Of a DNA stretch of 64,000 nt, positions 1 to 9,440 are shown in pieces (position 1 is the first letter of the stretch; each line of letters begins with the position of its first letter). Position numbers and translations under genes: made by a program. The stretch is taken from positions 22,830-86,829 of the forward strand of contig CALXSF010000010.1 of NCBI GenBank assembly GCA_944391055.1. The letters are read 5' to 3'. The notes below the pieces were generated by a model that searched no databases, was not told where the DNA came from, and saw only the letters and a list, made by a program, of their open reading frames with translations. The DNA comes from an uncultured Kiritimatiellota bacterium (lineage in GTDB: Bacteria > Verrucomicrobiota > Kiritimatiellia > RFP12 > DVOR01).

Positions 1-75
1 TACGACTACGGTCAGAGCGGCGACGATTCGTCTGACGATTTCCGCGCGGACATCGGCTTGACGTTCACGTTCTGA
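1..75 (+). CDS. C-terminal end of an outer-membrane beta-barrel protein (partial)
   Basis: The frame is open from base 1 and stops at TGA 73-75, so only 24 residues are visible. They end in the alternating hydrophobic pattern IGLTFTF with a terminal Phe, the usual BAM-recognised last strand of an outer-membrane barrel. The next genes are polysaccharide ligase and chain-length kinase genes, so it may be an exopolysaccharide outer-membrane component. That role is inferred from context only. Confidence 0.5.
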   Translation, partial: YDYGQSGDDSSDDFRADIGLTFTF

Positions 76-101
76 CGGTCTGAGCAGCCGGTGACGCTTC
101 C

Positions 102-1475
102 GTGTTGCGGATTCTGCTGACCAAATATTGGGTGCTCGCTCACCTTTTGGTGCTTGCCAGCACCCTTTGTTTTGCCCCGGCGCTGTCGGCGGGCTTCGGG
201 TTGTGGGCGGCGGCCTCGCTGCTGCTCATGGCGCTTTGCCTGCCGCCGGTGCTTCGGGGGGAGAGTTTTTGGTTGGCGCGGACGCGCGCGGCGCATGCCT
301 TGCGCGATGACGTGGTGACGTGGGCCGGCCTTTTGGCCGTGCTTTACGTGGGGGTCGGGCTGCTCAACGGCCCGCGCACGTTGGTTTATGTCTCGGAACT
401 GCGCCGCTGGCTGTGGTCGTCGCCCAAACTCCCCTTCCTGCCGTCTTCCGTTGAGCCTGCGGAAGGCGTGGCCTTTTGGGTTGGGCTGCTTTGCGCGTTG
501 GCGTGTGCGGTGACGATCCGCGCGGTGCTGCCGCGCGGGCAGCGCCTCTTCGCGCTCGTTGGGCTGGGGCTGCTGACCGGCCTCCTGACGGTGTTGGGGG
601 GGGGCATCGCCGTGGCCACGGGCGGGGCGCCGGCCTTCGCGTGGCTGGGCGGGCGCTTCGACGTCTCGGTGCTGTGGACGCTGATGTTCTGCGTCTGCCT
701 CGGCATCGCCGGCGAGGAGTTCTTGGAGGATCGGACGCGGACCTGCGCTTGGGCGCTGGGCGGGGCCTTTCTGAACGAGGCGGGGCTTTTCGCCTTCGGG
801 ACGCCGGCTTTCGTGGGCGTGGCGGTGGTGCTGGGGGTGGTGTGGCTGGCCTTCGCGGCCTTCGCCACGCGCGCCAGCGGCCGCGGGCGGCGTCTGCTTT
901 GGAATAGCGTGCTGATGCTGCCCGTCCTCTTTGGCGCGGGCGTCGGGCTGGCGTTGGTGCCGGGCGCGGCGTTGGCGCGCGAGGGGGTCACGGCCGAATC
1001 GCTGTCGGCGGCGTGGCAGGCCTTTGCCGCGCAGTGGCCGTTCCGCGCCGGATTGGCGCTGGAGGTTTTTGGGGCGAACCCGATGCTGGGGGCGGGGCCG
1101 GAAGGCTTCGCGCACAACGCGCGATTCTACGTCAGCGGGTCGCTGGGGTGGTCGCTTTGGAAATCCGGCGGGGCGTGGGTGCCGTGCGATTTCCTGCGCT
1201 TGCTGGCCGAGCGTGGGATGGTGGGGGCGCTTCTGCTGCTCCTGCCCGGGTTTGCGCTGATCGGTCGGTGCCTGATGCGCTGGACGGAGTTCCGGCAGGA
1301 TCGCCGCCATCGTTACAGTCTGCGCTATGTCTTTGTGTTGGCGGGGTCGGTCGTCGGCGTGCTCGCCGCGCTCGTCGCCTCGTTCTTTGGCACGCCGCTG
1401 CACACGCCGGCGGTCTTGTGCGCGTTTGTGATTGTCTGCGCCTGCATGGGCGGATGGATGCCCCGGCCGCGCTAG
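102..1475 (+). CDS. O-antigen ligase / Wzy-like polytopic membrane protein
   Basis: A 457-residue, very hydrophobic protein with roughly ten predicted membrane segments. Near residues 325-385 it has the signature region of the O-antigen ligase/polymerase (Wzy_C) family: NPMLGAGPEGF, then a periplasmic stretch, then LRLLAERGMVGALLLL. Such enzymes join or polymerise undecaprenyl-linked glycan in the inner membrane. It starts at GTG 102, 26 bases after the upstream barrel gene, and ends 28 bases before the Wzc-like kinase, so the three look like one exopolysaccharide operon. The start has no strong ribosome-binding site, so its position is uncertain. Sequence conservation in this family is low; the call rests on topology, the loop motif and neighbours. 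Confidence 0.65.
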   Translation: MLRILLTKYWVLAHLLVLASTLCFAPALSAGFGLWAAASLLLMALCLPPVLRGESFWLARTRAAHALRDDVVTWAGLLAVLYVGVGLLNGPRTLVYVSELRRWLWSSPKLPFLPSSVEPAEGVAFWVGLLCALACAVTIRAVLPRGQRLFALVGLGLLTGLLTVLGGGIAVATGGAPAFAWLGGRFDVSVLWTLMFCVCLGIAGEEFLEDRTRTCAWALGGAFLNEAGLFAFGTPAFVGVAVVLGVVWLAFAAFATRASGRGRRLLWNSVLMLPVLFGAGVGLALVPGAALAREGVTAESLSAAWQAFAAQWPFRAGLALEVFGANPMLGAGPEGFAHNARFYVSGSLGWSLWKSGGAWVPCDFLRLLAERGMVGALLLLLPGFALIGRCLMRWTEFRQDRRHRYSLRYVFVLAGSVVGVLAALVASFFGTPLHTPAVLCAFVIVCACMGGWMPRPR

Positions 1476-1503
1476 AGGCCGGATGACGGAAGGAAGACAG
1501 ACC

Positions 1504-3903
1504 ATGTCCGAGGAACACAACCAAAAGGGGCGCAGCCTCTACTATCAGCGCTTTTCGGCGCAGCAGATGCCCTCCGGCGGCCCGGCCTACGCCACGCCGG
1601 CCTATGCCGCGCCCGTCTACGGCGACGCCGGCGGCTATGGCGGCGACCCCTTGGAGGACGTCGGCGGCAGCGCGATGAGCGTGGGCCGCATCATCCGCGT
1701 CTGCGCCAACCACTGGATGACCATCTTCGTCTTCCTCATCCTGGGCCTGCTGGCCGCCTTCGTCATCTTCCAGCTGCTCCCCACCAAGTGGGAGGCCAAG
1801 GCCTACTACGCCATGTCCGTCCAGGGCCGCTCCCTCGTCGCCGGCCAGCTTTATTCCGAGGGCGGCACCTCCGGCGGCGGCGTCTCGCCCCTCCAGGAGG
1901 TCTTCAACACCCGCCGCGAGCAGTTCAACACCCCCGCTGTCCAGAAGCGCGTCATCGACCTTTACCGCACCGAGCACAGCAGCAGCGCCGTCACCACCCA
2001 GGAGCTCATCCGCATCCTCCGCGAGGACACTGAGATGGAGCTCATCCCCCGCTCCCGCCTCGTCGAGGTCACCGTCACCGCCGGCGACCCCGAGCTCGCC
2101 TCCAACCTCGCCAACGCCTACGTCTCCACCTGCGAATCCTTCATGGGCGACCAGAACAAGGCCGACGCCGAGCAGGCCGTCGCCTGGCTCACCACCATGC
2201 TCAACAACGAGGAGCTCGTCCTCGCCCAGCTCGACGACGAACTCCTCAACCTCCGCAAGAGCCGCAAGGTCGAGAGCCTCAACCGCGAGCGCGAGAAGAC
2301 CCAATCCCGCCTCAACGCCCTCGATTCCCGCGCCATCGAGCTTGAGTCCCAGATCTCCGTGGCCAAGGAGCTCCAGGCCGCCCTCGCCATCATCAAGGAA
2401 GACCCCACCAAGTTCGGCACCCTCCCCGAGAGCATCCCCCGCTCCTCCGAGATCGCCGAGGCCTTCCAGCGCTGGCAGACCGCCTCGATGGACAAGCGCA
2501 CCATGCTCACCCGCCTCACCGAGAACCACCCCGACGTCAAACTCAAGACCCGCGAGGAAGAGGTCTACCGCGACCAGTTCGTCGAGGCCGCCCAGCGCGC
2601 CTTCGACACCGGCAAATCCCAGCTCCAGTTCCTCGAGCGCCAGCGCCAGCCCGTCGTCGAGGAAGCCTCCAGCCTCCGCGCCCGCCTCGTCGCCCTCGAC
2701 ACCGAGGTCATCGGCGCCGAGATGGCCCTCCAGCAGCTCGAACGCTCCCGCGCCATCGAGGTCGAGAAGACCGCCGAGATCCGCGAACGCTCCCGCGTCG
2801 CCCGCCTCAAGGCCGACGAGAACGCCGCCACCGTCAAGCCCATCCGCGCCGCCGAGCCCCCCGAGAAGCCCGCCAGCCCCAATCCCTACATCGTCTTCCT
2901 CACCGGCATCTTCGCCGGCCTGGCCTTCGGCGTCCTCTTCGTCCTCCTCCTCGACCACATGGAAGACAAGCTCGTCGGCGTCACCGACATCGAGCAGCGC
3001 CTCCGCCTCAAAGCCCTCGTCGTCTTCCCCCACCTCCGCCGCAAACAGCGCGCCCAGGTCGCCCTCATCATGCACGACGAGCCCTTCTCCCAATACGCCG
3101 AATCCATGGCCGGGCTCCGCAACCTCCTCGACTCCCCCCGCTACCACGGCCTCACCCAGGTCATCCTCTGCATGTCCACCCAGCCCGCCGAGGGCAAGAC
3201 CTGCACCGCCACCAACCTCGCCATCGCCTACGCCCAATCCGGCCAGAAGACCCTCGTCGTCGACTTCGACATGCGCCGCCCCCGCCTCGCCGGCATCTTC
3301 GGCCGCGCCAACGACTCCTTCCCCTCCCTCCCCCACGTCCTCGCCCACAACGACCCCGCCGCCTTCGACACCCTCCCCCAGCGCTCCCAGGTCCCCAACC
3401 TCGACGTCGTCTACTCCCGCGCCTCCAACTCCATCAGCCCCTCCGTCCTCATGGGCACCAACATCATCACCGACTTCTTCGCCTGGGCCCGCAAGCGCTA
3501 CGACCACATCATCATCGACTCCCCGCCCTTCGGCCTCGTCGGCGACGTCATCGTCCTCGCCAACCTCGCCGACTCCGTCCTCCTCGTCGCCACCCCCGAC
3601 AAGACCCGCTTCGGGCCCATCCAATTCGCCTCCCGCCGCCTCACCGAGGTCGGCGCCAAGATCCTCGGCGTCGTCGTCAACAACGTCGACTTCGGCCGCT
3701 GGGGCGGCTTCGGCAACTACGGCACGCGCTACGGCTACGCCACCAGCACCTACGTCCCCCGCGTCTCCAAGAAAGACCAGGCCAAAGGCAAGGAAAACCT
3801 CGACAACGCCGCCTTCACCGTCGACGCCCCCGTCGCCAAAGGCGCCCCCGCCTCCCCCGACGACCGCCCCATCGACGACGCCCTCGCTTCCGACGACGAC
3901 TGA
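1504..3903 (+). CDS. Polysaccharide co-polymerase / BY-type tyrosine autokinase (Wzc-like)
   Basis: A 799-residue chain-length determinant fused to a bacterial tyrosine kinase, controlling exopolysaccharide polymerisation and export at the inner membrane. After a Tyr/Ala/Pro-rich N-terminus, TM1 lies near residues 70-92. A periplasmic domain with long coiled-coil stretches follows (about 190-440), and TM2 is near 460-482. The cytoplasmic kinase has a Walker A (QPAEGKTCTATN, about 560), a Walker A' with VVDFDMRRP (about 587) and a Walker B IIIDSPP (about 669). The C-terminus carries a tyrosine cluster (NYGTRYGYATSTY, from about 738), the usual autophosphorylation site. The ATG at 1504 was chosen over an upstream GTG at 1432 because GGAAGG precedes it and it does not overlap the ligase gene. 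Codons from about 1680 onward are almost all C-ending. Confidence 0.92.
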   Translation: MSEEHNQKGRSLYYQRFSAQQMPSGGPAYATPAYAAPVYGDAGGYGGDPLEDVGGSAMSVGRIIRVCANHWMTIFVFLILGLLAAFVIFQLLPTKWEAKAYYAMSVQGRSLVAGQLYSEGGTSGGGVSPLQEVFNTRREQFNTPAVQKRVIDLYRTEHSSSAVTTQELIRILREDTEMELIPRSRLVEVTVTAGDPELASNLANAYVSTCESFMGDQNKADAEQAVAWLTTMLNNEELVLAQLDDELLNLRKSRKVESLNREREKTQSRLNALDSRAIELESQISVAKELQAALAIIKEDPTKFGTLPESIPRSSEIAEAFQRWQTASMDKRTMLTRLTENHPDVKLKTREEEVYRDQFVEAAQRAFDTGKSQLQFLERQRQPVVEEASSLRARLVALDTEVIGAEMALQQLERSRAIEVEKTAEIRERSRVARLKADENAATVKPIRAAEPPEKPASPNPYIVFLTGIFAGLAFGVLFVLLLDHMEDKLVGVTDIEQRLRLKALVVFPHLRRKQRAQVALIMHDEPFSQYAESMAGLRNLLDSPRYHGLTQVILCMSTQPAEGKTCTATNLAIAYAQSGQKTLVVDFDMRRPRLAGIFGRANDSFPSLPHVLAHNDPAAFDTLPQRSQVPNLDVVYSRASNSISPSVLMGTNIITDFFAWARKRYDHIIIDSPPFGLVGDVIVLANLADSVLLVATPDKTRFGPIQFASRRLTEVGAKILGVVVNNVDFGRWGGFGNYGTRYGYATSTYVPRVSKKDQAKGKENLDNAAFTVDAPVAKGAPASPDDRPIDDALASDDD

Positions 3904-3921
3904 CCCCGCCCGTCGCCCCCC

Positions 3922-3964
3922 AAAAAAGCGCCCCCGACCGCAAGGCCGGGGGCGCTTTTTTTTT
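3922..3964 (+). terminator. Intrinsic terminator after the Wzc-like gene
   Basis: A perfect stem pairs GCGCCCCCG (3928-3936) with CGGGGGCGC (3947-3955), preceded by an A-run and followed by nine Ts. It begins 18 bases after the kinase stop. Confidence 0.9.
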
Positions 3965-3989
3965 CGCCCACCCCTCCCCCTCGGCAACG

Positions 3990-4073
3990 TGTTTGCGGGC
4001 CTCGTTTCCCGAAACCCGCCGTACCTCGACCCGAAACCCGCCGCACCCCGACCCGAGACGCGCCGCAGTCCGA
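3990..4073 (+). repeat. Three tandem 22-bp units; a related copy lies at 63690-63750
   Basis: Units 4008-4029, 4030-4051 and 4052-4073 each begin CCCGA and share the core C-GCCG-A--YCGA. Units 1 and 2 differ at two bases. The preceding bases (TTGCGGGCCTCGTTTC, 3993-4008) plus the first unit and a half reappear near-identically at 63693-63744. The function is unknown. Confidence 0.65.
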
Positions 4074-4113
4074 CCCCGGGCCGGCGCGGAAAAGACTTGA
4101 TGGGGGGGCAGTA

Positions 4114-4196
4114 TGCTATCCTTGTGGACGTTCGGGGAAGCCTCCCCGGATGGCGCGCCCGTCCACGGCCCCCAAGGCCGGGGGCTTCCCTTTTGG
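4114..4196 (+). ncRNA. Candidate small structured RNA with its own promoter and terminator
   Basis: An extended -10 (TGCTATCCT, 4114-4122) is followed by a compact fold. An outer stem pairs GTGGACG (4124-4130) with CGTCCAC (4160-4166) and encloses a hairpin CGGGGA/TCCCCG (4133-4148). Directly after comes GCCCCC/GGGGGC (4168-4173 with 4180-4185) followed by TTCCCTTTTG, an intrinsic terminator. No open reading frame fits. I could not match it to SRP RNA, 6S or another known family. The first base of the transcript is uncertain; the extended -10 lies so close to the stem that the outer pairing may begin at or before the start site. Confidence 0.45.
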
Positions 4197-4227
4197 CGCG
4201 GGCGCGCGCGGGGCCCGCGCTTTTCCC

Positions 4228-4256
4228 TTGCGCGGGGGCGGCGCGTATGGTATCGT
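4228..4256 (+). promoter_or_regulatory. Sigma70-type promoter of the first tRNA-Thr
   Basis: TTGCGC (4228-4233), a 17-bp spacer and an extended -10 TGG-TATCGT (4251-4256) precede the tRNA by 14 bases. Confidence 0.7.
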
Positions 4257-4270
4257 ATGCGGCGTTTTGC

Positions 4271-4346
<76 letters not shown>

Positions 4347-4367
4347 TTCGCCCCGCGCAAAAACCGC

Positions 4368-4397
4368 TTGACCGGGAAGGGTCGGGTGTGGTACAGT
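4368..4397 (+). promoter_or_regulatory. Sigma70 promoter of the second tRNA-Thr and the tuf operon
   Basis: TTGACC (4368-4373), an 18-bp spacer and TACAGT (4392-4397) with TGG before the hexamer. It lies 77 bases upstream of the second tRNA. No terminator is seen before tuf, so tRNA and tuf are probably cotranscribed. Confidence 0.75.
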
Positions 4398-4474
4398 GTG
4401 GGGACTTTCTGGGCGAAGCGTCGTTTGGCGCGGAGCCTGGGAAGGCACGGGCACCCGTGAGAGGGTGCGTTTGT

Positions 4475-4550
<76 letters not shown>

Positions 4551-4589
4551 TGTCAACCACCCCACTTCTGTTCACAGGAGTACGAGAAA

Positions 4590-5795
<1,206 letters not shown>

Positions 5796-5883
5796 GCCGC
5801 TCCGGCTTTCCTGTGAACGCCCCGGGGCGGCGGCCCCGCCCCGGGGGCTTCTCTGGGAGGCGGAGGGCGAAGGAGAGCACGAG

Positions 5884-6036
5884 ATGCCCCGCGACCTCGC
5901 GATTTTGGCCTGCACCGAGTGCAAGCGCCGCAACTACACCACCACTCGCAACAAGAAGACGCAGACCGAGCGCGTCGAGCTCATGAAGTTCTGCCCCTTC
6001 GAGCGGAAGCGCACGCTTCACCGCGAGACCAAGTAA
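5884..6036 (+). CDS. rpmG: Large ribosomal subunit protein bL33
   Basis: Fifty residues, the normal length for L33. It shows the family core [20 protein letters not shown] and the C-terminal [10 protein letters not shown]. It is the zinc-ribbon (C+) type, with CTEC at residues 10-13, but the second half-site is CPFE rather than CPxC (Cys37, Glu40). Only three of the four usual metal ligands remain, and Glu40 may substitute or zinc may be lost. The gene sits in its conserved place between tuf and tRNA-Trp/secE. A purine-rich site (AAGGAGAG, 5871-5878) precedes the ATG. Confidence 0.93.
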   Translation: MPRDLAILACTECKRRNYTTTRNKKTQTERVELMKFCPFERKRTLHRETK

Positions 6037-6059
6037 CCTTTTAAGGAACGTCGCCGCAC

Positions 6060-6133
6060 AGGGTGTTAGTTCAATGGCAGAGCAGCAGTCTCCAAAACTG
6101 CCTATGGGGGTTCGAATCCCTCACACCCTGCCA
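6060..6133 (+). tRNA. tRNA-Trp (CCA), 3' CCA encoded
   Basis: A 74-nt cloverleaf. The acceptor pairs AGGGTGT (6060-6066) with ACACCCT (6123-6129), then discriminator G and encoded CCA. The anticodon loop is CTCCAAA with anticodon CCA, and the T loop is TTCGAAT. It lies between rpmG and secE, the common bacterial location, and is probably excised from the operon transcript. Confidence 0.95.
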
Positions 6134-6158
6134 TAACGCGACGGAAGGCATGCGCACT

Positions 6159-6350
6159 ATGCAGAAAATCCGGCAGTTCTTAGAAGACGTGGCTTTGGAG
6201 GCCCGGCGCATCAGCTGGCCTGCCCGCCAGGAGCTCGTCGAATCCTCGGTCGTCGTCATCGCCTTCATCGTCATCCTGGCCGTCGTCATCATGCTGTGCG
6301 ACGAGGCCATCCGCCTGGTGCTTCAGGAAATCTTCAAGCTGGCGGCCTAA
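6159..6350 (+). CDS. secE: Preprotein translocase subunit SecE
   Basis: A 63-residue single-span SecE, the essential clamp of the SecYEG channel. An amphipathic N-terminal helix with the hallmark RRISWPARQEL (about 14-24) leads into one membrane helix (about 27-47) and a short tail. The start at ATG 6159 is preferred over ATG 6150, because the GGAAGG at 6142-6147 is 11 bases from the former and only two from the latter. It is followed 26 bases later by nusG. Confidence 0.93.
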   Translation: MQKIRQFLEDVALEARRISWPARQELVESSVVVIAFIVILAVVIMLCDEAIRLVLQEIFKLAA

Positions 6351-6376
6351 CCCTCTCAGATCGGACGCGCGCGACT

Positions 6377-7021
6377 ATGGCAGAGTGCGAGAAGCAATGG
6401 TATGTGCTCCAGACCCTCACGGGACAGGAGCAGAAGGCGCAGCGCCAGATCGTCGCCCAGGCCCGCAGCGCCGGGCTCTGCGAGTTCTTCGACATCCCCG
6501 CCGAGCCGTCGCGGGGCGAGACGCTCAACGACTTCAACGTCGTGGTCCCCACCGAGCGCGTCAAGGAGATCAAGGACGGCAAGCAGCGGATCGTCACGCG
6601 CCGGCTCTGCCCCGGCTACGTCGTGCTCCGCATGGCCCTTTACGCGGATGCCTCGCTGCGGCAGATCAACCAGGAGCTGTGGCAGTTCATCCTCAACATC
6701 CCCGGCGTCACCGGCTTCGTCGGCTGCAAGCGCGGCACCAACCAGAAGCCGCGGCCCATCACCGACGAGGAGGCGGCCAACCTCATCCGCCGCGTCGCCG
6801 CCGAGGACAAGCGCAAGCCCAGGCTCAAGGTCGTCTTCCAGGTCGGCGAGACCGTGCGCGTGACCGAAGGCCCCTTCATGAATTTCAACGGCGTTATCGA
6901 ACAAATCGATCCTGACAGCGGGCGCCTGCAAATCTCCGTCTCGATTTTCGGACGCAGCGCCCCCGTCACGCTCGAATACTGGCAGGTGGAGCGGATCACC
7001 GAGCACCCCGAGGGCGTCTGA
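6377..7021 (+). CDS. nusG: Transcription termination/antitermination protein NusG
   Basis: A 214-residue NusG that binds the RNA polymerase clamp and couples it to Rho or to ribosomal protein S10. The NGN domain starts KQWYVLQTLTGQEQKAQRQI and contains CPGYVVLRM and the loop IPGVTGFVG. The C-terminal KOW domain (about 157-210) reads VGETVRVTEGPFMNFNGVIE and ends in the PVTLEYWQVE strand. The N-terminal domain has modest extensions relative to E. coli NusG (181 aa). Position between secE and rplK is standard. Confidence 0.95.
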   Translation: MAECEKQWYVLQTLTGQEQKAQRQIVAQARSAGLCEFFDIPAEPSRGETLNDFNVVVPTERVKEIKDGKQRIVTRRLCPGYVVLRMALYADASLRQINQELWQFILNIPGVTGFVGCKRGTNQKPRPITDEEAANLIRRVAAEDKRKPRLKVVFQVGETVRVTEGPFMNFNGVIEQIDPDSGRLQISVSIFGRSAPVTLEYWQVERITEHPEGV

Positions 7022-7112
7022 CGCCCTCCGCCTTTATTCGGCTGCGTCAACGGCCGTGCGTCTGCACCGGAAGGATCCCGGGAGCGCGGCATAAGACAAA
7101 GGACCACCCAAA

Positions 7113-7538
7113 ATGGCCAAGAAAGTAACCGGGATGATCAAGCTCCAGATTCAGGCTGGGGCCGCCAATCCCGCGCCGCCCGTGGGCCCCGCCCTCGGCT
7201 CCCACGGCGTCAACATCATGGCGTTCTGCAAAGAGTTCAACGCCAAGACCCAGGACAAGGGCGGGCTGATGATCCCCGTGGTCATCACCGTCTACGCCGA
7301 CCGCTCCTTCACCTTCATCCTCAAGAGCCCGCCCGCCGCGGCCCTCATCAAGAAGTACGCCAACCTGCCCAAGGGCTCCGGCAAGCCCAACACCGAGAAG
7401 GTCGGCAAAATCACCCGCGCCCAGATCGCCGAGATCGTCAAGATCAAGGCCGAGGACCTCAACGCCTCCGACCCCGAGGCCGCCGCGCGCATGATCGAGG
7501 GCACCGCCCGCCAGATGGGCGTGGACGTCGTTGACTGA
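7113..7538 (+). CDS. rplK: Large ribosomal subunit protein uL11
   Basis: A 141-residue L11, full family length, forming the base of the GTPase-associated stalk with 23S rRNA. The N-terminal domain has the proline-rich [20 protein letters not shown]. The C-terminal rRNA-binding domain includes [13 protein letters not shown] and [13 protein letters not shown]. The ATG follows AAGGACC. A 91-base gap separates it from nusG; I see no clear terminator or promoter in that gap, so cotranscription is likely. Confidence 0.97.
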   Translation: MAKKVTGMIKLQIQAGAANPAPPVGPALGSHGVNIMAFCKEFNAKTQDKGGLMIPVVITVYADRSFTFILKSPPAAALIKKYANLPKGSGKPNTEKVGKITRAQIAEIVKIKAEDLNASDPEAAARMIEGTARQMGVDVVD

Positions 7539-7549
7539 GGAGAGCAGCC

Positions 7550-8233
<684 letters not shown>

Positions 8234-8237
8234 TGCC

Positions 8238-8777
8238 ATGTCCAACCAGAAGAAACGCCCCGAAGTCGTCGCCATCTACGCCGAGGTCTCCGAGTTTCTC
8301 GCCGGCAAGGAATTCGCCTTCCTGCTGAACTTCGGCGGGCTGACCGTCGCCCAGATCTCCGACCTGCGCCGCCAGCTCTCCGGCAAGGGCGCGCGGATGA
8401 TGGTGATCAAGAACGCCTTCATCGCCAAGGCCCTCGGCGAGCGCGGCATCGCCTTCCCCGAAGGCGTGCTCAGCGGCCCCACCGCCGTCATCGCCGGCCA
8501 GGGCGACATCGCCGACGCCGCCAAGACCGTGGTCGACTTCGTCAAGAAGAACGAGAAGGCCTCCATCAAGGCCGGCCTCATGGCCGACGCCGTCATCACC
8601 GAGGCGCAGGTGAACACGCTCTCCGAGCTCATCTCCCTCGCCGCCCAGCAGGCCCGCCTGCTCGGCACCCTCCAGGCCCCCGCCTCCAAGATGGCCCGCG
8701 TCCTCCAGGCGAAGGTCGACAAGGAAGGCGCCCCCGCTTCCGCCGACGGCAGCGCCGACGGCACCCCTGCGGCCTAA
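8238..8777 (+). CDS. rplJ: Large ribosomal subunit protein uL10
   Basis: A 179-residue L10 anchoring the L7/L12 stalk. The N-terminal rRNA-binding part shows LSGKGARMMVIKNAFIAKAL, and the downstream helices (for example ARLLGTLQAPASKMARVLQAK) bind L12 dimers. It starts four bases after rplA, indicating translational coupling. The last residues (about 165-179) are Ala/Gly/Asp-rich and disordered. Confidence 0.96.
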   Translation: MSNQKKRPEVVAIYAEVSEFLAGKEFAFLLNFGGLTVAQISDLRRQLSGKGARMMVIKNAFIAKALGERGIAFPEGVLSGPTAVIAGQGDIADAAKTVVDFVKKNEKASIKAGLMADAVITEAQVNTLSELISLAAQQARLLGTLQAPASKMARVLQAKVDKEGAPASADGSADGTPAA

Positions 8778-8869
8778 ACGCCGTGTCGTAAAACCGCGCC
8801 GGGCCCGCCCGGCGCACCCCCCTCCCGGGGCCCGACCCCGGGCGGTTACACCAAGGAAAGAGAAGAACC

Positions 8870-9235
8870 ATGACCCAGGAAGAAATCATCGACGCCCTCT
8901 CCGGCATGACCGTGCTCCAGATCGCCGAGCTCGTCAAGGCCCTTGAAGAGAAGTGGGGCGTCTCCGCCGCCGCCCCCGTCGCCGTCGCCGCCGCCGGCGC
9001 CGCCGCCCCCGCCGCCGAGGAGAAGACCGAGTTCGACGTCATCCTCGCCGAGGTCGGCGCCAACAAGATCGCCGTCATCAAGGAGGTCCGCACCATCACC
9101 GGTCTCGGCCTCAAGGACGCCAAGGATCTCGTCGAGGGCGCCCCCAAGCCCGTCAAGCAGGGCGTCGACAAGGACGAGGCCGCCAAGATCAAGGAGGCCC
9201 TCGAGAAGGCCGGCGCCAAGGTCGAGGTCAAGTAA
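8870..9235 (+). CDS. rplL: Large ribosomal subunit protein bL12 (L7/L12)
   Basis: A 121-residue L12, the multi-copy stalk protein that recruits translational GTPases. The N-terminal dimerisation helices (1-34) are followed by an Ala-rich hinge (about 36-52), longer in Ala than usual. The C-terminal factor-binding domain includes [20 protein letters not shown] and VEGAPKPVK. The 92-base gap after rplJ is GC-rich with a GAAAGAGAAG ribosome-binding region. Unlike most bacteria, rpoB and rpoC do not follow; a terminator begins 21 bases after the stop. Confidence 0.97.
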   Translation: MTQEEIIDALSGMTVLQIAELVKALEEKWGVSAAAPVAVAAAGAAAPAAEEKTEFDVILAEVGANKIAVIKEVRTITGLGLKDAKDLVEGAPKPVKQGVDKDEAAKIKEALEKAGAKVEVK

Positions 9236-9256
9236 CCTCCTCCGGCCCAGCCGACG

Positions 9257-9287
9257 AAAAGCCCCGGGTTCGCCCGGGGCTTTTTTT
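9257..9287 (+). terminator. Intrinsic terminator of the tuf-rplL operon
   Basis: AGCCCCGGG pairs with CCCGGGGCT around a TTCG loop and is followed by seven Ts (9281-9287). Confidence 0.93.
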
Positions 9288-9382
9288 GTGCCAGCGCCCC
9301 CTCCCTTCGGCAGGATTGTGTGCGTTCTGCCGTATGCGGTTTTCCTTTTCCCTTCGGGGCTCGGCACCCGCGCGCACGGTTG

Positions 9383-9391
9383 TGCCATACT
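9383..9391 (+). promoter_or_regulatory. Candidate extended -10 for the phosphoesterase operon
   Basis: TGC-CATACT (9383-9391) followed by a T-run lies about 50 bases before the ATG at 9441. No good -35 is visible. Confidence 0.45.
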
Positions 9392-9440
9392 TTTTTTGTG
9401 CGGTGCCGTGTTCGGCGCCCGAAGCGACGGAGAGCATGCG

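Noticed and set aside
1432..1503. Upstream extension of the Wzc-like gene
   Set aside because: It would overlap the ligase gene by 44 bases and has no ribosome-binding site; ATG 1504 does.
1132..3987. 951-codon open frame on the minus strand opposite the Wzc-like kinase
   Set aside because: Composition is Gly/Val/Glu/Asp/Ala-rich low complexity, created by C-ending codons on the other strand. The plus frame has kinase motifs and a terminator.
4097..4102. TTGATG as -35 for the hexamer at 4117-4122
   Set aside because: The spacer would be only 14 bases. The extended -10 alone was used for the small-RNA call.
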